Origin: Tipula vernalis
Lineage: Eukaryota > Arthropoda > Insecta > Diptera > Tipulidae
Reading direction: 5' to 3'
DNA: 64,000 bases
Assembly: GCA_958295665.1 (NCBI GenBank)
Contig: OY282558.1
Location: 307,368,092 to 307,432,091, forward strand
This document shows positions 10,518 through 20,734 of this stretch, in pieces (position 1 is the stretch's first letter; each line of letters starts with the position of its first letter). A program made the position numbers and the translations under genes. The notes under the pieces are model-generated. The model saw only the letters and a program-made list of their open reading frames with translations. It was not told the DNA's origin and searched no databases.

Positions 10518-11775
10518 GTGGTGACCGTCCGACAAAGGACACAATAGCCGTGAGGGGACCATCCGCAGGAGCGGAAACTCACATAACGCCAGTAGGCGAG
10601 GAAACACGCAATACGAGCGGAATATTTAAACAAAAAGGTGTTTCACTAAAATCGGCCAGGTGCAAAACAAGCACCGGCCACAAGGTAAGATTGTCTTCCA
10701 ACATAATAAAAATACGTTTTTTTTTTTTTAAGTACGCTAACACGAATTTTTTTTTTTTTATTATTTTATGCGTACACTACAAAAAAATGGAGTCACAAAC
10801 AAAAAAAAATAATAATAAAATGGAGTCACAAACAAAGGAGGCATAAACAACAGTAAATTGCAAATCATGCAACATTGAAACACAACTTTTATCAAGGATA
10901 CTATTACAATAATAACGACAACGCGGTATAAATCCCAAAAAGATAACAATCATCCAGGGAATACAACAAACAAAACAACAGAAATAAAAATTTGATTATT
11001 TTCAAACGGCGACAGAACGGAAAATTAAGCAACGGCGTAACCAACGCCTAACACAAATTATTTATTACCAAATCAACTTGTAACGGTAATTAAAAACATA
11101 AAAGGAACATTACAAAATCCGAAAGAGTCAAAAACAAACACCAACGCACGTGGTGCAACGGAGCAGTGAAGAATCGCAAGTTTTTACAATCACAATTTTA
11201 ATTAATATTTATAATTTTTTTTGTACAGCCCAAGTCGCAATATATATAAAAATTCAGCTTTACATTTTTTTAATTATTAATTTTCTTGCATCGACTTGGC
11301 TGTGTAACGTAGAATCATTATTATCATTTATTTTCAAAATGTTTGTAAAATTTCCACCACCACTCTTCGCATCATTTTTTTTACTTACATCCCGGTTCGA
11401 AGCATTATTTAACGATTGGTTTTATTTTTTTTGTTTTTGTTCTCTCTCTCGTTCGTTTTCAAAGGATTTTATTTTTCCGTTCGTCTAAAATTTCTTTTAA
11501 TTATCTTTCGCAATAAAATTTTTTTTCTCTTCATTATCAATTTTCAAAAATTTCACTTTATTTTTTACACGGTAATCATTCCGATTTTTTTTTTCTTAGT
11601 TAGTTTTTTCTGCGGGTCTAAGGACTGTCGAGGCGACGACCCAAGACGAAGGTGGCGGCTCGTCCCGTACTTGAGGGGGTCTCGGCAGTGCAAACACTAG
11701 CAGCACCTTTTCACTTTGCGTTATATTTTTATTTTTTTTGGGTTTAACGAAATAATTATTTCGATTTTATTAAAA
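10518..11775 (+). other. Primer-binding site and 5' leader of the CsRn1-like element
   Basis: Immediately after the LTR lies G-TGGTGACCGTCCGAC, the position of the tRNA primer-binding site. CsRn1-type elements are known to use tRNA-Trp, but I cannot verify the match here. The rest of the 1.26-kb leader is AT-rich with long T and A runs and scattered short open frames (for example 10550-10846). These do not resemble any protein and are probably chance. Confidence 0.6.
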
Positions 11776-12774
11776 ATGCCATTAAACGGTGATAAGGGCG
11801 AACAGCCAAAACCTACGGGCTCACAAAACAAAAATGTTCCGCCAACCCCGCTTGATGCACACATCACGGGTGATAGTACAGACGTGAATATGGAGATCGC
11901 AGGACAAACGAAATTGAACCTGCCTCCATTCTGGCATAACCAAGCAAATAGCTGGTTCCAACTGGCGGAGATCCAGTTTGAGCTCCGTAGCATCACCGCC
12001 CAAAAATCAAAATACGCACATATATTAAGTTGCATTTCACCCGAGACATTCGCAATAATAACAGACTTCCTCCAAAAGCCGCCACAAGGAAACCATTATA
12101 ACGAACTGAAACATACGTTATTGGCGCGCCTCGAACCCACCGACGAACAAAAATTGGAAGTATTATTGTCGGAGCAAAACCTTGGCGACCGTCGCCCATC
12201 AGAGGCATTGCGTCATATACGCGCACTCGCTGGCAAGAATCAACTGATCAGTGAAAGATTCGTCCGATCAATCTGGTTGCGAAAAATGACCGAGCTAATT
12301 CGGATCGCACTAGCGGCCCAACCAGACACAACAGAAATCGACGAATTGGCAGCGACGGCTGATCGGATGTTTGATATAATGAACATCGGTCCCCAATCAA
12401 ATCGCCAAGTTAACGAGGTACAACCCTCTTATAGTCAAAATACTAATAGACAGTCGAGAAGTAGAGTGCAGACGAATCGTGACCACAGTAGAGAAAATCG
12501 TTCTCCTGCACATACCGGCACGATCGCAGATCGCCTGGCCCGCTTAGAATCCAGATTAGATAATCTATGTCGAAGCGGTAGAAACAGGTCGCAAGGGCGA
12601 CGATCCACATCGCGCACTCACTCTACCAATAACAATACCAACAACCACCAACGGGGTTTATGTTGGTATCATTACAAGTTCGGGAAAGCAGCTAAAAAAT
12701 GCTACAATCCGTGCAACTGGCGTAAATCGAATTCAACTGTCAGCATGGAAGTCGATCCGAACACAAAAAACTAA
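11776..12774 (+). CDS. gag: Gag protein of the CsRn1-like element
   Basis: ATG at 11776 (an in-frame ATG also at 11716) opens 332 codons. The start fits a Gag beginning [10 protein letters not shown]. The N-terminal two thirds is a helical capsid-like domain ([20 protein letters not shown], then [17 protein letters not shown]). A basic Arg/Ser-rich linker and a C-terminal CWYH...KKCYNPC box with spacing CX2HX9CX3C follow. That box is the signature of CsRn1 clade Gags. Gag would package element RNA. The stop at 12772-12774 lies one base after a slippery heptamer, and the pol frame overlaps it in the -1 frame. The frame is intact. Confidence 0.88.
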   Translation: MPLNGDKGEQPKPTGSQNKNVPPTPLDAHITGDSTDVNMEIAGQTKLNLPPFWHNQANSWFQLAEIQFELRSITAQKSKYAHILSCISPETFAIITDFLQKPPQGNHYNELKHTLLARLEPTDEQKLEVLLSEQNLGDRRPSEALRHIRALAGKNQLISERFVRSIWLRKMTELIRIALAAQPDTTEIDELAATADRMFDIMNIGPQSNRQVNEVQPSYSQNTNRQSRSRVQTNRDHSRENRSPAHTGTIADRLARLESRLDNLCRSGRNRSQGRRSTSRTHSTNNNTNNHQRGLCWYHYKFGKAAKKCYNPCNWRKSNSTVSMEVDPNTKN

Positions 12775-15700
12775 AAATTCAGCGGGTTTCGATCAACACA
12801 TCGAACAGCCACATTATACCCGCTACATCAAACATTAAAACCTCGACTCGTCTACATATACACGATAAATTAACAAAATTAACCTATTTGATAGATACTG
12901 GCGTTGACCTATCGGTTATTCCAGTCTTTAACTTCAAACATTTATATACTATTCATAAACGAAACCCCGATCTAGTCTTATCGGCCGCCAATGGAACACC
13001 CATCCTTACTTACGGCACAAAGTTGCTACAGGTGGATCTCGGACTAAAACGAACCTTCACGCACGCTTTTATCATAGCTGCTGTGAATCGTCCGATCATT
13101 GGCGCCGATTTTCTATGCAAATTCGGACTTCTTGTTGACCTAAAAAACAAACGGCTGGTTGATTCAGCGACTAAGCTGTCAATCAATGCCACCATGGTTC
13201 GCGTCGACACACCGACACCGATCCATTTCACGGTCAACAATGATTACGGCACTCTGCTTAAACAATTTCCTTCTTTAACAGCAGAGCCGAACTATAACTT
13301 ACCAGTCCGACATAACGTGGTCCACCATATTGTCACCGCAGGCCATCTGCCCGTGTCAAGACCACGTAGGCTAGATCCAATCCGTCACAAAGCTGCTTTC
13401 ACTGAATTTCAGCACATGGTGGAATTAGGGATTTGTCGGCCATCGGCATCTTCCGTTTCGTGCCCTTTGCACATGGTCAAGAAAAAAGATCAAGATTGGA
13501 GACCATGTGGGGATTATCGGCGGTTAAACTCGGTCACAACACCGGATCGCTACCCGATACCCCACATTCAAAATTTCTCCATGCACTTACATGGATGCAA
13601 GATTTTCTCCAAAATTGATCTAGCTAGAGCGTACCATTTAATTCCCGTAGCGTCTGAAGATGTTCACAAAACGGCAATAACGACCCCATTTGGCCTCTTC
13701 GAGTTCACTCGAATGCCATTCGGTCTACGAAACGCCGCACAAACATTTCAGCGCTTCATGAACGAAGTTGTTCGTGAACTAGAATTCGTTTTCGTCTACA
13801 TTGACGATATTCTTGTTGCTTCGCACACTGAGGAACAGCACAAACTACACTTAGAACAATTGTTCAATAAGTTAGCACAGTTTGACGTGCATATCAAGAG
13901 CGCGTTTTTGGCGCAACCACTCTTGATTTCCTCAGCCACAAGATTACACCTGATGGTAATCTGCCATCAGAAGAATGAATTAATGCAATCAGAGAATTTC
14001 CAGCTCCTACTTCAATTAAAGGTATTCAGCGATTTGTTGGTATGGTAAATTACTACCATCGATTTATACCTAAACTCGCACAAACACTCGCACCAATTCA
14101 CGGCCACTTGGCATCTTTACTCAAAAAGCCCAAGACCGCCAAGAACTTCTCTTGGACCGACGAATGCCAACAAGCGTTTACGTCGTTGAAAAATGAATTG
14201 GAACAGATAACACTTCTGGCACACCCACTAAGCGACTCAAAGCTTAGTTTGACTACTGATGCATCGAACACTGCCGTCGGGGCAGTACTGCAACAGTACC
14301 ATAACGAGTGTTGGGAGCCCCTGGGATTCTTTTCGAAAAAGCTCTCGGATGCCGAAAAGAAATATTCAGCATTCGACAGGGAATTACTCGCAATTTATCT
14401 GGCAGTCAAACACTTCAGATATTTTGTTGAAGGTCGAGATTTTACAATCTACACCGACCACAAACCTCTGACACGAGCGATTCAGTCAAAAACTGAACGT
14501 AATCCAAGGCAATCACGCCACTTGGATTATATAACTCAATTTACTTCGGATATTCAACATGTTTCCGGACATGACAACGTTGTCGCGGACACATTATCCC
14601 GCACCACTGACAACGAATCGGCCGCAGTCGAAACACATTTCGACTTGAGCAAAATTGCAAACACTCAAAAAGTTGACCTAGAACTTCAGAATTTACTTTC
14701 TGGTTCCGAATGTCACACTAGTTCATCATGGAAACTAGAAACTTTTAAACTTCCTGGCCTTGAAATCGTATGCGAAACTTCTACGGGTAACAATCGCCCT
14801 TACATTGCAGAATCATTACGTCGAACCGTCTTCGACACACTGCACAATATTTCGCATCCTGCTGTCCGAGCATATCGTAAATTGATCGCTGCTCGTTACT
14901 TTTGGCCCAGTATAAACAAAGACGTAGGCAATTGGGCTCAGTCTTGTTTATCTTGCCAACGTGCAAAAGTACAACGTCATACAAAATCACCCCATGGAAA
15001 ATTCGAAATTCCACATAGTCGATTTGAACATATCCATTTAGATATAGTAGGTCCACTTCCTCCATCTAATGGATACACGTATTTACTTACCTGTGTCGAT
15101 CGCTTCACTCGCTGGCCCGAAGCGTACTGCATGACCAATATGTCTGCAGCAACCATTGCCATTACCTTTGTCAATAATTACGTATCTCGTTTCGGCGTAC
15201 CCCTTACGATCACAACTGATCAAGGAACGCAATTTGAGTCCAAGCTTTTTACCGAGTTAACAAAACTCCTTGGCTCAAACCGAATACGTACAACGGCTTA
15301 TCACCCGCAAGCCAATGGCATGGTCGAACGCTTTCATCGGCAACTCAAAGCTGCGCTTATGGCCAGAAGCAATACAACTCATTGGAGCTCGGAAATCCCA
15401 ATCGTTTTACTTGGCATCCGAGCAACAGTGAAAGAAGATCTAAAGTGCTCACCGGCAGAATTAGTCTATGGTCAAACCATTAAACTACCTGGTGAGTTCT
15501 TCATCGAAAATCCTCTTTCACCAATTCCAACTACCGATACAGTCATCGACCAATTACGTGAAACAATGCAAAACCTTGTACCAAAATCCACTCGTCAGTC
15601 CAAGCAAGACGACGTTTTTATTCCAAAATCGCTCAATAATTGCGATTTTGTGTTCGTAAGAACAGACAAGGTTCGTACCGGATTATCTCCTCCATACGAA

Positions 15701-15871
15701 GGTCCATTTAAAGTGATTCGTCGCCTTCGCAAACAATTCACCGTGTTGATTAATGGTAAAAATCAAACCATTTCAATCGACCGGCTCAAACCGGCTTACG
15801 GCATACTGTGTTCCACTGACCAAAAATCAGTTTGTAAAACACATAAAACTGTCCGTATTTCAGCCGAATAA
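12726..15871 (+). pseudogene. pol: Pol polyprotein of the CsRn1-like element (one frameshift, one nonsense)
   Basis: Protease active site LIDTGVDLS lies near 12887. RT follows, with [13 protein letters not shown] and the catalytic YIDD at about 13799. The frame then breaks: coding shifts from frame 3 to frame 2 near 13900, and a TGA at 13976-13978 interrupts the continuation, both in the RT-RNase H connection. From 14042 on it is open. RNase H has [13 protein letters not shown] and YTDHKPL. The integrase has an HHCC zinc site ([14 protein letters not shown]) and a DDE core ([26 protein letters not shown]). A C-terminal [10 protein letters not shown] module resembles GPY/F. The stop is at 15869-15871. 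With only two lesions and near-identical LTRs, decay is very recent. A sequencing error is an alternative for the frameshift. Confidence 0.9.
12765..12771 (+). promoter_or_regulatory. Predicted -1 ribosomal frameshift heptamer (A AAA AAC)
   Basis: Read in the gag frame the bases are A-AAA-AAC followed at once by the gag stop TAA. This is a canonical X-XXY-YYZ slippery site. The pol frame is open in -1 from 12726 and covers the protease. I did not find an obvious stable stem downstream by eye. Confidence 0.7.
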
Positions 15872-15910
15872 ACATTTTTTTGTGGAGGAATTCAACTTGC
15901 GGGGGAGTCA

Positions 15911-16646
15911 TGTAGTGATTCACTCATGCAATTAATTATTCCAATTCGTTTATCCCTACAATTATTCGAAATGCAACTCATTTCGACTATAAAATATAAT
16001 TGTATTTGAATAGCCTTTTTTGAGTTTAGTAGTGACAATTAAGTGTATTTTGATTTGCTCTAGGGTTCGAATCTGTGCTTAAATATATTCCACATATAAT
16101 ATATTTGTACCTAGAGTTCGCTACTTTGTACTAAGCAGATATCTTAGACACCTTAGTACAACACTCAAAAACGATTTCACCACCATCTTTTGTAGTTATT
16201 CATAACTAATCATCAAATAATGTTTTAGCACAATTTAACTTTTATTTCAGTGCGCTGATTTACGAACGCAAAATATTCATCATATATTTTTAGTTCATCG
16301 TGTTAAAAATACTTACACACACACTCTCTCATGGTTAAGCACGGCGATACCTTCTTGCCGGCTGTGACATATTTCAATTTTTATAAAACGTAAAAATTAT
16401 TATAACTAAATTATTATAATTCCGGGTTGAAAATAATTAAAATAAAATTACTGTCGTTTCATAGCGTTGTAGTGAAATAAATAATTAACGTGGTGGTGGT
16501 TTTTTATATCCCCATATTTATAACGTTTGGATTAATATAAATAAATGCGGCACACGCCAATAAATTTGTGTAGCCGCTTGTGAATCAATTAAGTCGCGTT
16601 TTAATTACCCCGGAATTTATCTCAGAATAAACGTACAGACTCCATA
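15911..16646 (+). repeat. 3' LTR of the CsRn1-like element
   Basis: It matches 9781-10517 over its whole length. It is preceded by the purine tract GCGGGGGAGTCA, the probable polypurine tract, and followed by the target duplication ATTC at 16647-16650. Confidence 0.95.
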
Positions 16647-16650
16647 ATTC

Positions 16651-18541
16651 AAAGGGTGTTTGAAGCTGGGCTATATTCCTAGGTACTGGACGGAGGTCAA
16701 TGTGGTGTTCATACCGAAAGCGGGGAAAAGCTCACATGTCTATCCTAAGGACCTAAGACCAATAACTCTATCATCCTTTCTTTTGAAAACCTTGGAAAGG
16801 CTGCTGGATGTATACATCAGAGATAAAATAGGTGCCAGGAAGTGGGCATCGTCTCAGCATGCGTACACAAAGGGTAGATCTGTGGACACGGCTCTGCACG
16901 CCTTGGTGTCTACGATTGAGAAATCGATTAATTCGAAGGAATTCTGTTTGGTGGCCTTCCTGGATATAGAAGGCGCCTTTAATAATGTGAAAGCGGAGGC
17001 AATCAAGGAGGGATTGTCATTTTTGGAGGTGGACGTTCCTCTGATAGGGTTAATCAATTATATGCTGGGAAGCAGGATTGTTAGCTCGAAGTTGGGGGAC
17101 TCCACCTTCAAGAGGCGAGTAACTAGGGGAACTCCGCAGGGGGGGGGGTTCTGTCCCCTCTTCTCTGGAACATAGTGGTAAACGGGTTACTACTTGAATT
17201 GGAGAGAGAGGGTATTGGAGTTATCGCGTACGCAGATGACGTAGCTTTAGCTGTTACCGGGAAATTCCTGGGCACGATTGTAGACGTAATGCAGAATGCG
17301 CTTACCATCGTTACGAAATGGGCTGGCAAATGTGGACTTGGTATTAACCCGTCCAAGACAGAGCTGGTACTCTTTACTAAGAAATACAAAATCCCGGTAG
17401 TTGTCCCTTCTACCTTAAATGGCACGAGACTTGCTTTTACTGATAGAGCTAAATATCTGGGCATTATATTGGACAGTAAGCTTAGTTGGAAGCCCAACAT
17501 GTTGGAGAGAATAAACAAAGCTACTATTGCTTTGTACTCCTGTAGGAACGCCATTGGTCATAGATGGGGTCTGAAGCCGGAGCTGGTACACTGGCTCTAC
17601 ACCGCCGTAGTGAGACCTGTACTCATGTACGGGGTGGGTGTTTGGTGGCCAGCTCTGGACAAGGTAACTTACAAAAGTAAGATTGAGAGAGTGCATAGAA
17701 CGGCCTGTATGCTTGTTAGTGGGGCATTGAGGTCGACACCGACAAGTGCCTTAGAGGTTATGTTGCACCTTCTTCCGGTCGACATTTTTGGCAAACAGAT
17801 GGCGGCAAATACGGCTGTACGACTTGCAGCCGTCTCTCAGTGGAGGAGTCTTAGTATAGGACACTCTACTATCGTCAGATCGTTGAAGGATGAGCTGGCA
17901 AATCTTGACTACATTAAACCTACTCTACGCTTCGAGAAGCGATTTCGGACCTCCTTCCCTTCAAGGGAATCCTGGAGGGATAGACCGTTATTGGAAACCG
18001 AAGCGTTGCAATTCTTCACAGATGGCTCCAAGCTAGACGGCAAAGTAGGAGCTGGAGTATTCTGTGACAAATTAAATGTAAATATTTCTGTTCGTCTCCC
18101 TGATTACTGCAGCGTGTACCAAGCTGAAGTCGTAGCGATTGAAGAGGTCATGACGTGGTTGAAGCATAATGTGTTATCCTCAGACGATATCACAATCTAT
18201 GTGGACAGTCAAGCGGCGATCCGGTCGTTAGAATCGGTGTCTTTGGCGTGGCGGGTGGCGTTGAGTTGTCACTCATCTCTAAATGAGATGGGTGAGCATT
18301 TCAACATCCAGGTAGTCTGGGTCCCAGGTCACTCGGGCGTCATGGGGAACTGCAGGGCAGATGAACTTGCTAGGCATGGTACGACTCTCCACCTGCAACC
18401 GGAAAGGGCAAGTCTGGGGAGGCCTATCACAGCGCTGAGACAAGCACTTGGGAAGCAGGCGCTATCCTCAGCGGGGGAAAGGTGGTCTAACGCCCTCACC
18501 TGTAGAGTTGCAAGACAAGTTTGGCCAAAGCTGGACTTGGG
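16651..18541 (+). pseudogene. LINE ORF2: RT core and RNase H
   Basis: This continues the ORF2 frame split by the Gypsy insertion. RT blocks: VVFIPKAGK, LRPITLSSFLLKTLERL, FLDIEGAFNNV, TRGTPQGG. The run of ten G at 17139-17148 shifts the frame, and coding resumes in another frame with the catalytic YADD at about 17229-17240. RNase H follows (FFTDGSKLDGKVGAGVF, YQAEVVAIEEV, VDSQAAIRSL, WVPGHSGVMGN.RADELA). Coding stops at the inserted TIR element. Apart from the G run, the frame is open. Confidence 0.88.
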
Positions 18542-20298
18542 GCGCTGTAACGCATTCTGTGTTACAAGTTTAACATCCCTGTATCTACTATGCAATTTCA
18601 ATTTGTCTCTTTATCAGATTGTGAATGCTGACCGATCGGTTTCCCCTTATTTGGTTTGGTGTGAGAGTAAAATTTTATTTTGGCGAGGGTAATCGGTGCG
18701 AATAAAAAAAAAAGTCAGTTTATGATTTGCTGTGAAATAGACCGGACGATAATAAATTTTATGATGTCGATTTAAAAGTGTCTAAATTTAAATAAAATAA
18801 AAAAAAAAAAAATCTAGAATTTTCGAGACGTTCGGATGTTAATTTTTTTTTCTTCCTTGTGTCGTGAATATTATGAAAAAAAACTAGTACATATCGTAAA
18901 GATTAATTCCAAAAACTATCGTGAAAGATAATCTGAAAAAAAAAAAAAAACTGATTTCGATGATATCTGGATAGTTCATGTGATAATGATAAACCGCAAG
19001 TGATTCCAATTTTGAACTGTATAATTGGTGTGGTTTTCTTAAGATATAATATAAGATTATGAGTAGTTCTAGTTACCTAAAATACTTTAAATATGCTTAA
19101 CATTTATTTCTTAAGGATATACATTTAAATGTTATTAACAGAATTACTGTGATTTTTTTTTGTGAGAATTATAATTTTACGTGCAAGGTCATTTAAAATA
19201 TCGTACCATTTTTCTAATGGAAGTTTTGGAAATTGATAATAAAGAAACATTTTCCTATTTCATGATAAATTATAAGTGAAACCAAATAGTTTCATATAAT
19301 TCATATTTACGTACGTAATAATCGTAATAATAATTCATAATTAATCAGTTAAGTGAAAGAAAAAAAAAATAATAATAATCCAAAAGTCAAGTTGGAATTA
19401 CATAATAATTGTAGCAAAGACAAGTAAACAAACATAAGTATGCTACATGTTAAGCCAATTTTATTATTATTATTATTGAATGAGTCAACAACAACAACAA
19501 AGTTAAAATTAGTGTAATCATTGCATTTTACCACTTACACAAATACATATACGGTTAAGGCCATTGAGGATTCAACGATCATTACATAATATTGGATATA
19601 CCATCACCATCAAATGTTGTTGAGTACAAATTCATAACTTTATTAATTAAATATATATATATTTTTTTTTTTTGCTACATATTTATTATATTATCACTTA
19701 AACATACTTATTGAATTATATGTTTTTAAATTGATTATTGTAACTTTTTGGAGTATTTTTGAGTACATTTATTTAAATAAATTTTCTTCCTAAGTTAAGT
19801 TCATATATATATAGTATTAAGATTAGTACAGTTACGCGTACTTAGGGTCTTGGGTTATATAATTGCATTTAGACATCCATTATACGGATATTGAATTGGA
19901 AGTTAACCAATGTTGAATTTAAATTCTCTATGTTCGAAATTTTGTTTTTAAATACATATCTTATTCATCTATCTAAAGAATCAGTTTTGAATTTTTCATG
20001 TTTAATTATTATTATTCTTGAGGAAATGAACGGTATGGACTAAATTACGTCGGTTGTGTGTGTGTGTGTGGGGAACTATGAAGAGGTGAGTAGAGTGTAG
20101 TGTCGCGGTCTAATATGTTACCAAGTGTGTAGGTCATCACGAAAGCAGTGAGTACCATGGAGAAAAAGAATTAAAAATAATCCACGACCAACAATATACC
20201 TCTTCGACGAGCTAGGGGAAAAGATGACCGAAATTCTTCATGGCCACTGATATCTTTATGTTAACGGCTGCAAACATATTGGTTCACCGTTACAGCGC
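18542..20298. mobile_element. Non-coding TIR element inserted in LINE ORF2
   Basis: The termini carry an inverted repeat GCGCTGTAACG (18542-18552 and reverse complement at 20288-20298). The flanks ACTTGGG (18535-18541) and ACTAGGG (20299-20305) resemble a 7-8 bp target duplication with one mismatch. LINE ORF2 coding is collinear on both sides. The 1.76-kb interior is AT-rich, with poly-A/T runs, an AAT-repeat patch near 19460 and a short GTGTGTGT run near 20055. No protein is recognised, so this would be a non-autonomous DNA transposon. An 8-bp-duplicating family is possible but not shown. Confidence 0.55.
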
Positions 20299-20601
20299 AC
20301 TAGGGCATAAATATCCTTACGAAGACGTGAATTAAGAACGGTCGTAGGAATTCTCACGGGACACTGCTTTTTTGGAGAACATGCAAGAAGGCTGGGTCTG
20401 GAAGCTAATGACTTCTGCAGAAGCTGCTTGGACGAAGAGGAGGAAGAGACGTTGGTCCACTTCCTTTGCTCGTGTCCAGCATTGGCTCTCAGAAGGCACA
20501 AACACTTAGGTAAGTTCAGGATGGACTGCCTCTCGGATCTCGAAAACATTAAAGTGCGGGACGTCTTACGCTACATAAGTAGCTCGAAATGGTTCCAATA
20601 G
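20299..20601 (+). pseudogene. LINE ORF2 C-terminal Cys-rich tail
   Basis: After the insertion the LINE frame resumes (LRRRELRTVVGILTGHC) and ends TAG 20599-20601. It contains the typical C-terminal pattern of such elements, CRSCLDEEEEETLVHFLCSC, a likely nucleic-acid-binding zinc motif. One in-frame stop sits near 20308. About 70 bp of 3' UTR precede the terminal repeats. Confidence 0.8.
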
Positions 20602-20672
20602 GGGTAAAAGGGGATACATCCCGTGGTATCACAATGGACCGTCACCGATCTAAGTGTGCGTAAGCAGCCACT

Positions 20673-20697
20673 CCAACCTAACCTAACCTAACCTAGG
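20673..20697 (+). repeat. LINE 3' tail of CCTAA repeats
   Basis: CCAACCTAACCTAACCTAAC followed by CTAGG closes the LINE. Short simple-sequence tails replace poly(A) in several I/LOA/R1-type LINEs. The unit is the complement of the insect telomere repeat TTAGG. Confidence 0.7.
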
Positions 20698-20734
20698 AGG
20701 GGGTGGTATATTTTCAATAAGAAAAAAATTAACC

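Larger units (their letters stand above)
9781..16646 (+). mobile_element. Ty3/Gypsy retrotransposon, CsRn1-like, complete with both LTRs
   Basis: Full element of 6866 bp flanked by the 4-bp target duplication ATTC (9777-9780 and 16647-16650), inserted in LINE ORF2. LTRs of 737 and 736 bp differ by about three substitutions and one single-base indel, so insertion is recent. Gag has the CX2HX9CX3C box known from the CsRn1 clade instead of the usual CCHC knuckle. Pol order is protease, RT, RNase H, integrase, as in Ty3/Gypsy. One frameshift and one nonsense codon in pol make this copy non-autonomous. Confidence 0.93.
7014..20697 (+). mobile_element. Broken LINE (LOA- or I-like, with RNase H) carrying nested insertions
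   Basis: Collinear pieces of one non-LTR retrotransposon: ORF1 tail, AP endonuclease, RT start, RT core, RNase H, Cys-rich tail and a 3' CCTAA tail. They are interrupted by an unresolved block (8190-9620), a Gypsy element (9781-16646) and a TIR element (18542-20298). An RNase H domain after the RT is characteristic of the I and LOA clades of the Jockey superfamily. I cannot separate these by eye. Several frameshifts, nonsense codons and an internal deletion near 7835 show that it is dead. Confidence 0.8.

Noticed and set aside
10550..10846. Short open frame in the CsRn1-like leader
   Set aside because: Low complexity, rich in Lys/Asn/Phe from A/T runs; no similarity to a Gag or accessory protein.
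11150..11700. Phe-rich open frames before gag
   Set aside because: T-run translations in the leader; the gag start at 11776 explains the region.
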